This document shows positions 32,850 to 32,898 of a stretch of 32,898 bases of DNA, in pieces. The DNA comes from Bacillota bacterium (lineage in GTDB: Bacteria > Bacillota > Clostridia > Oscillospirales > Acutalibacteraceae). Location: NCBI GenBank assembly GCA_023412715.1, contig JAEZCC010000005.1:1-32898 (forward strand), read 5' to 3'. The notes beneath the pieces are model-generated. The model ran no database searches, was not told the DNA's origin, and saw only the letters and a program-made list of their open reading frames with translations. The first letter of the stretch is position 1; every line of letters starts with the position of its first letter. The translations under genes were made by a program, and so were the position numbers.

Positions 32850-32898
32850 CTACGCCGCCTGCTGCTGATAAAAACGCCTCCGAAATTCCGCTGGTGTA
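32850..32898 (-). pseudogene. Possible C-terminus of an IS3-type transposase (partial at window edge)
   Basis: The last 15 codons of a minus-strand frame read TPAEFRRRFYQQQAA and stop at 32852-32850. The T-P-x-E-F/Y-R pattern just before a stop is typical of the end of IS3-family OrfB transposases. Only 49 bases are visible, so the call is tentative. Codon composition is more GC-rich than the flanking AT-rich DNA. Confidence 0.3.

Noticed and set aside
1..32898. CRISPR array, rRNA or known riboswitch
   Set aside because: No regularly spaced repeats, no rRNA sequence and no riboswitch consensus that I recognise were seen on either strand.

Overview
The window looks like a chromosomal segment of an anaerobic Firmicute (class Clostridia, most like the Oscillospiraceae/Ruminococcaceae group). 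The grounds are high-GC core genes with AGGAGG-type ribosome binding sites, textbook sigma-A promoters, frequent GTG and TTG starts, and gene families common in that group. This placement is inference from gene content; no marker gene is present.

Left part (1-11.7 kb, host chromosome): a truncated class I acyl-CoA transferase (minus strand); a secreted GH25 muramidase with Ig-like repeats; an XRE-family regulator; tRNA-Thr(CGU) with its own promoter and terminator; then a sugar-utilisation cluster. The cluster has a ROK repressor, a lipoprotein solute-binding protein, two CUT1-type permeases, a eukaryote-type hexokinase and a double-SIS protein that keeps the GlmS isomerase catalytic residues. 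A 25-bp palindromic site occurs twice, at the ROK start and ahead of the transporter operon, and is probably the ROK operator. No ATPase is encoded here, so a shared MsmK-type ATPase is needed. The chemistry fits import of a sugar or amino sugar, 6-phosphorylation, and SIS-type isomerisation or deamination.

Middle part (11.7-28.8 kb): a 3' fragment of asparagine synthetase (asnB), then a complete HK97-like siphovirus head and tail module on the minus strand. Its order is TerL, portal, ClpP-type protease, capsid, connector, head closure, gp10-like, tail terminator, major tail protein, tail chaperone G/GT, tape measure, Dit, Tal and a DUF859 tail protein. No integrase, repressor, replication, small terminase, holin or endolysin gene is visible, so this is a partial or eroded prophage. 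The tail chaperone carries a clear programmed -1 frameshift signal (A AAA AAC plus a 9-bp stem). The tape measure gene has its Shine-Dalgarno sequence placed before ATC rather than a standard start codon. Two AT-richer genes on the opposite strand, each with its own promoter, are wedged into the module: an unrecognised 338-aa protein and a DUF2798-like membrane protein. The second has a terminator hairpin in its leader.

Right part (28.8-32.9 kb): strongly AT-rich DNA carrying a 993-aa protein that joins a PHP phosphoesterase domain to an SMC/ABC-type ATPase (TrlF-like), followed by an unrecognised 128-aa protein and what may be the last codons of a transposase. This is the best candidate for an undescribed defence or nucleic-acid-processing system in the window.
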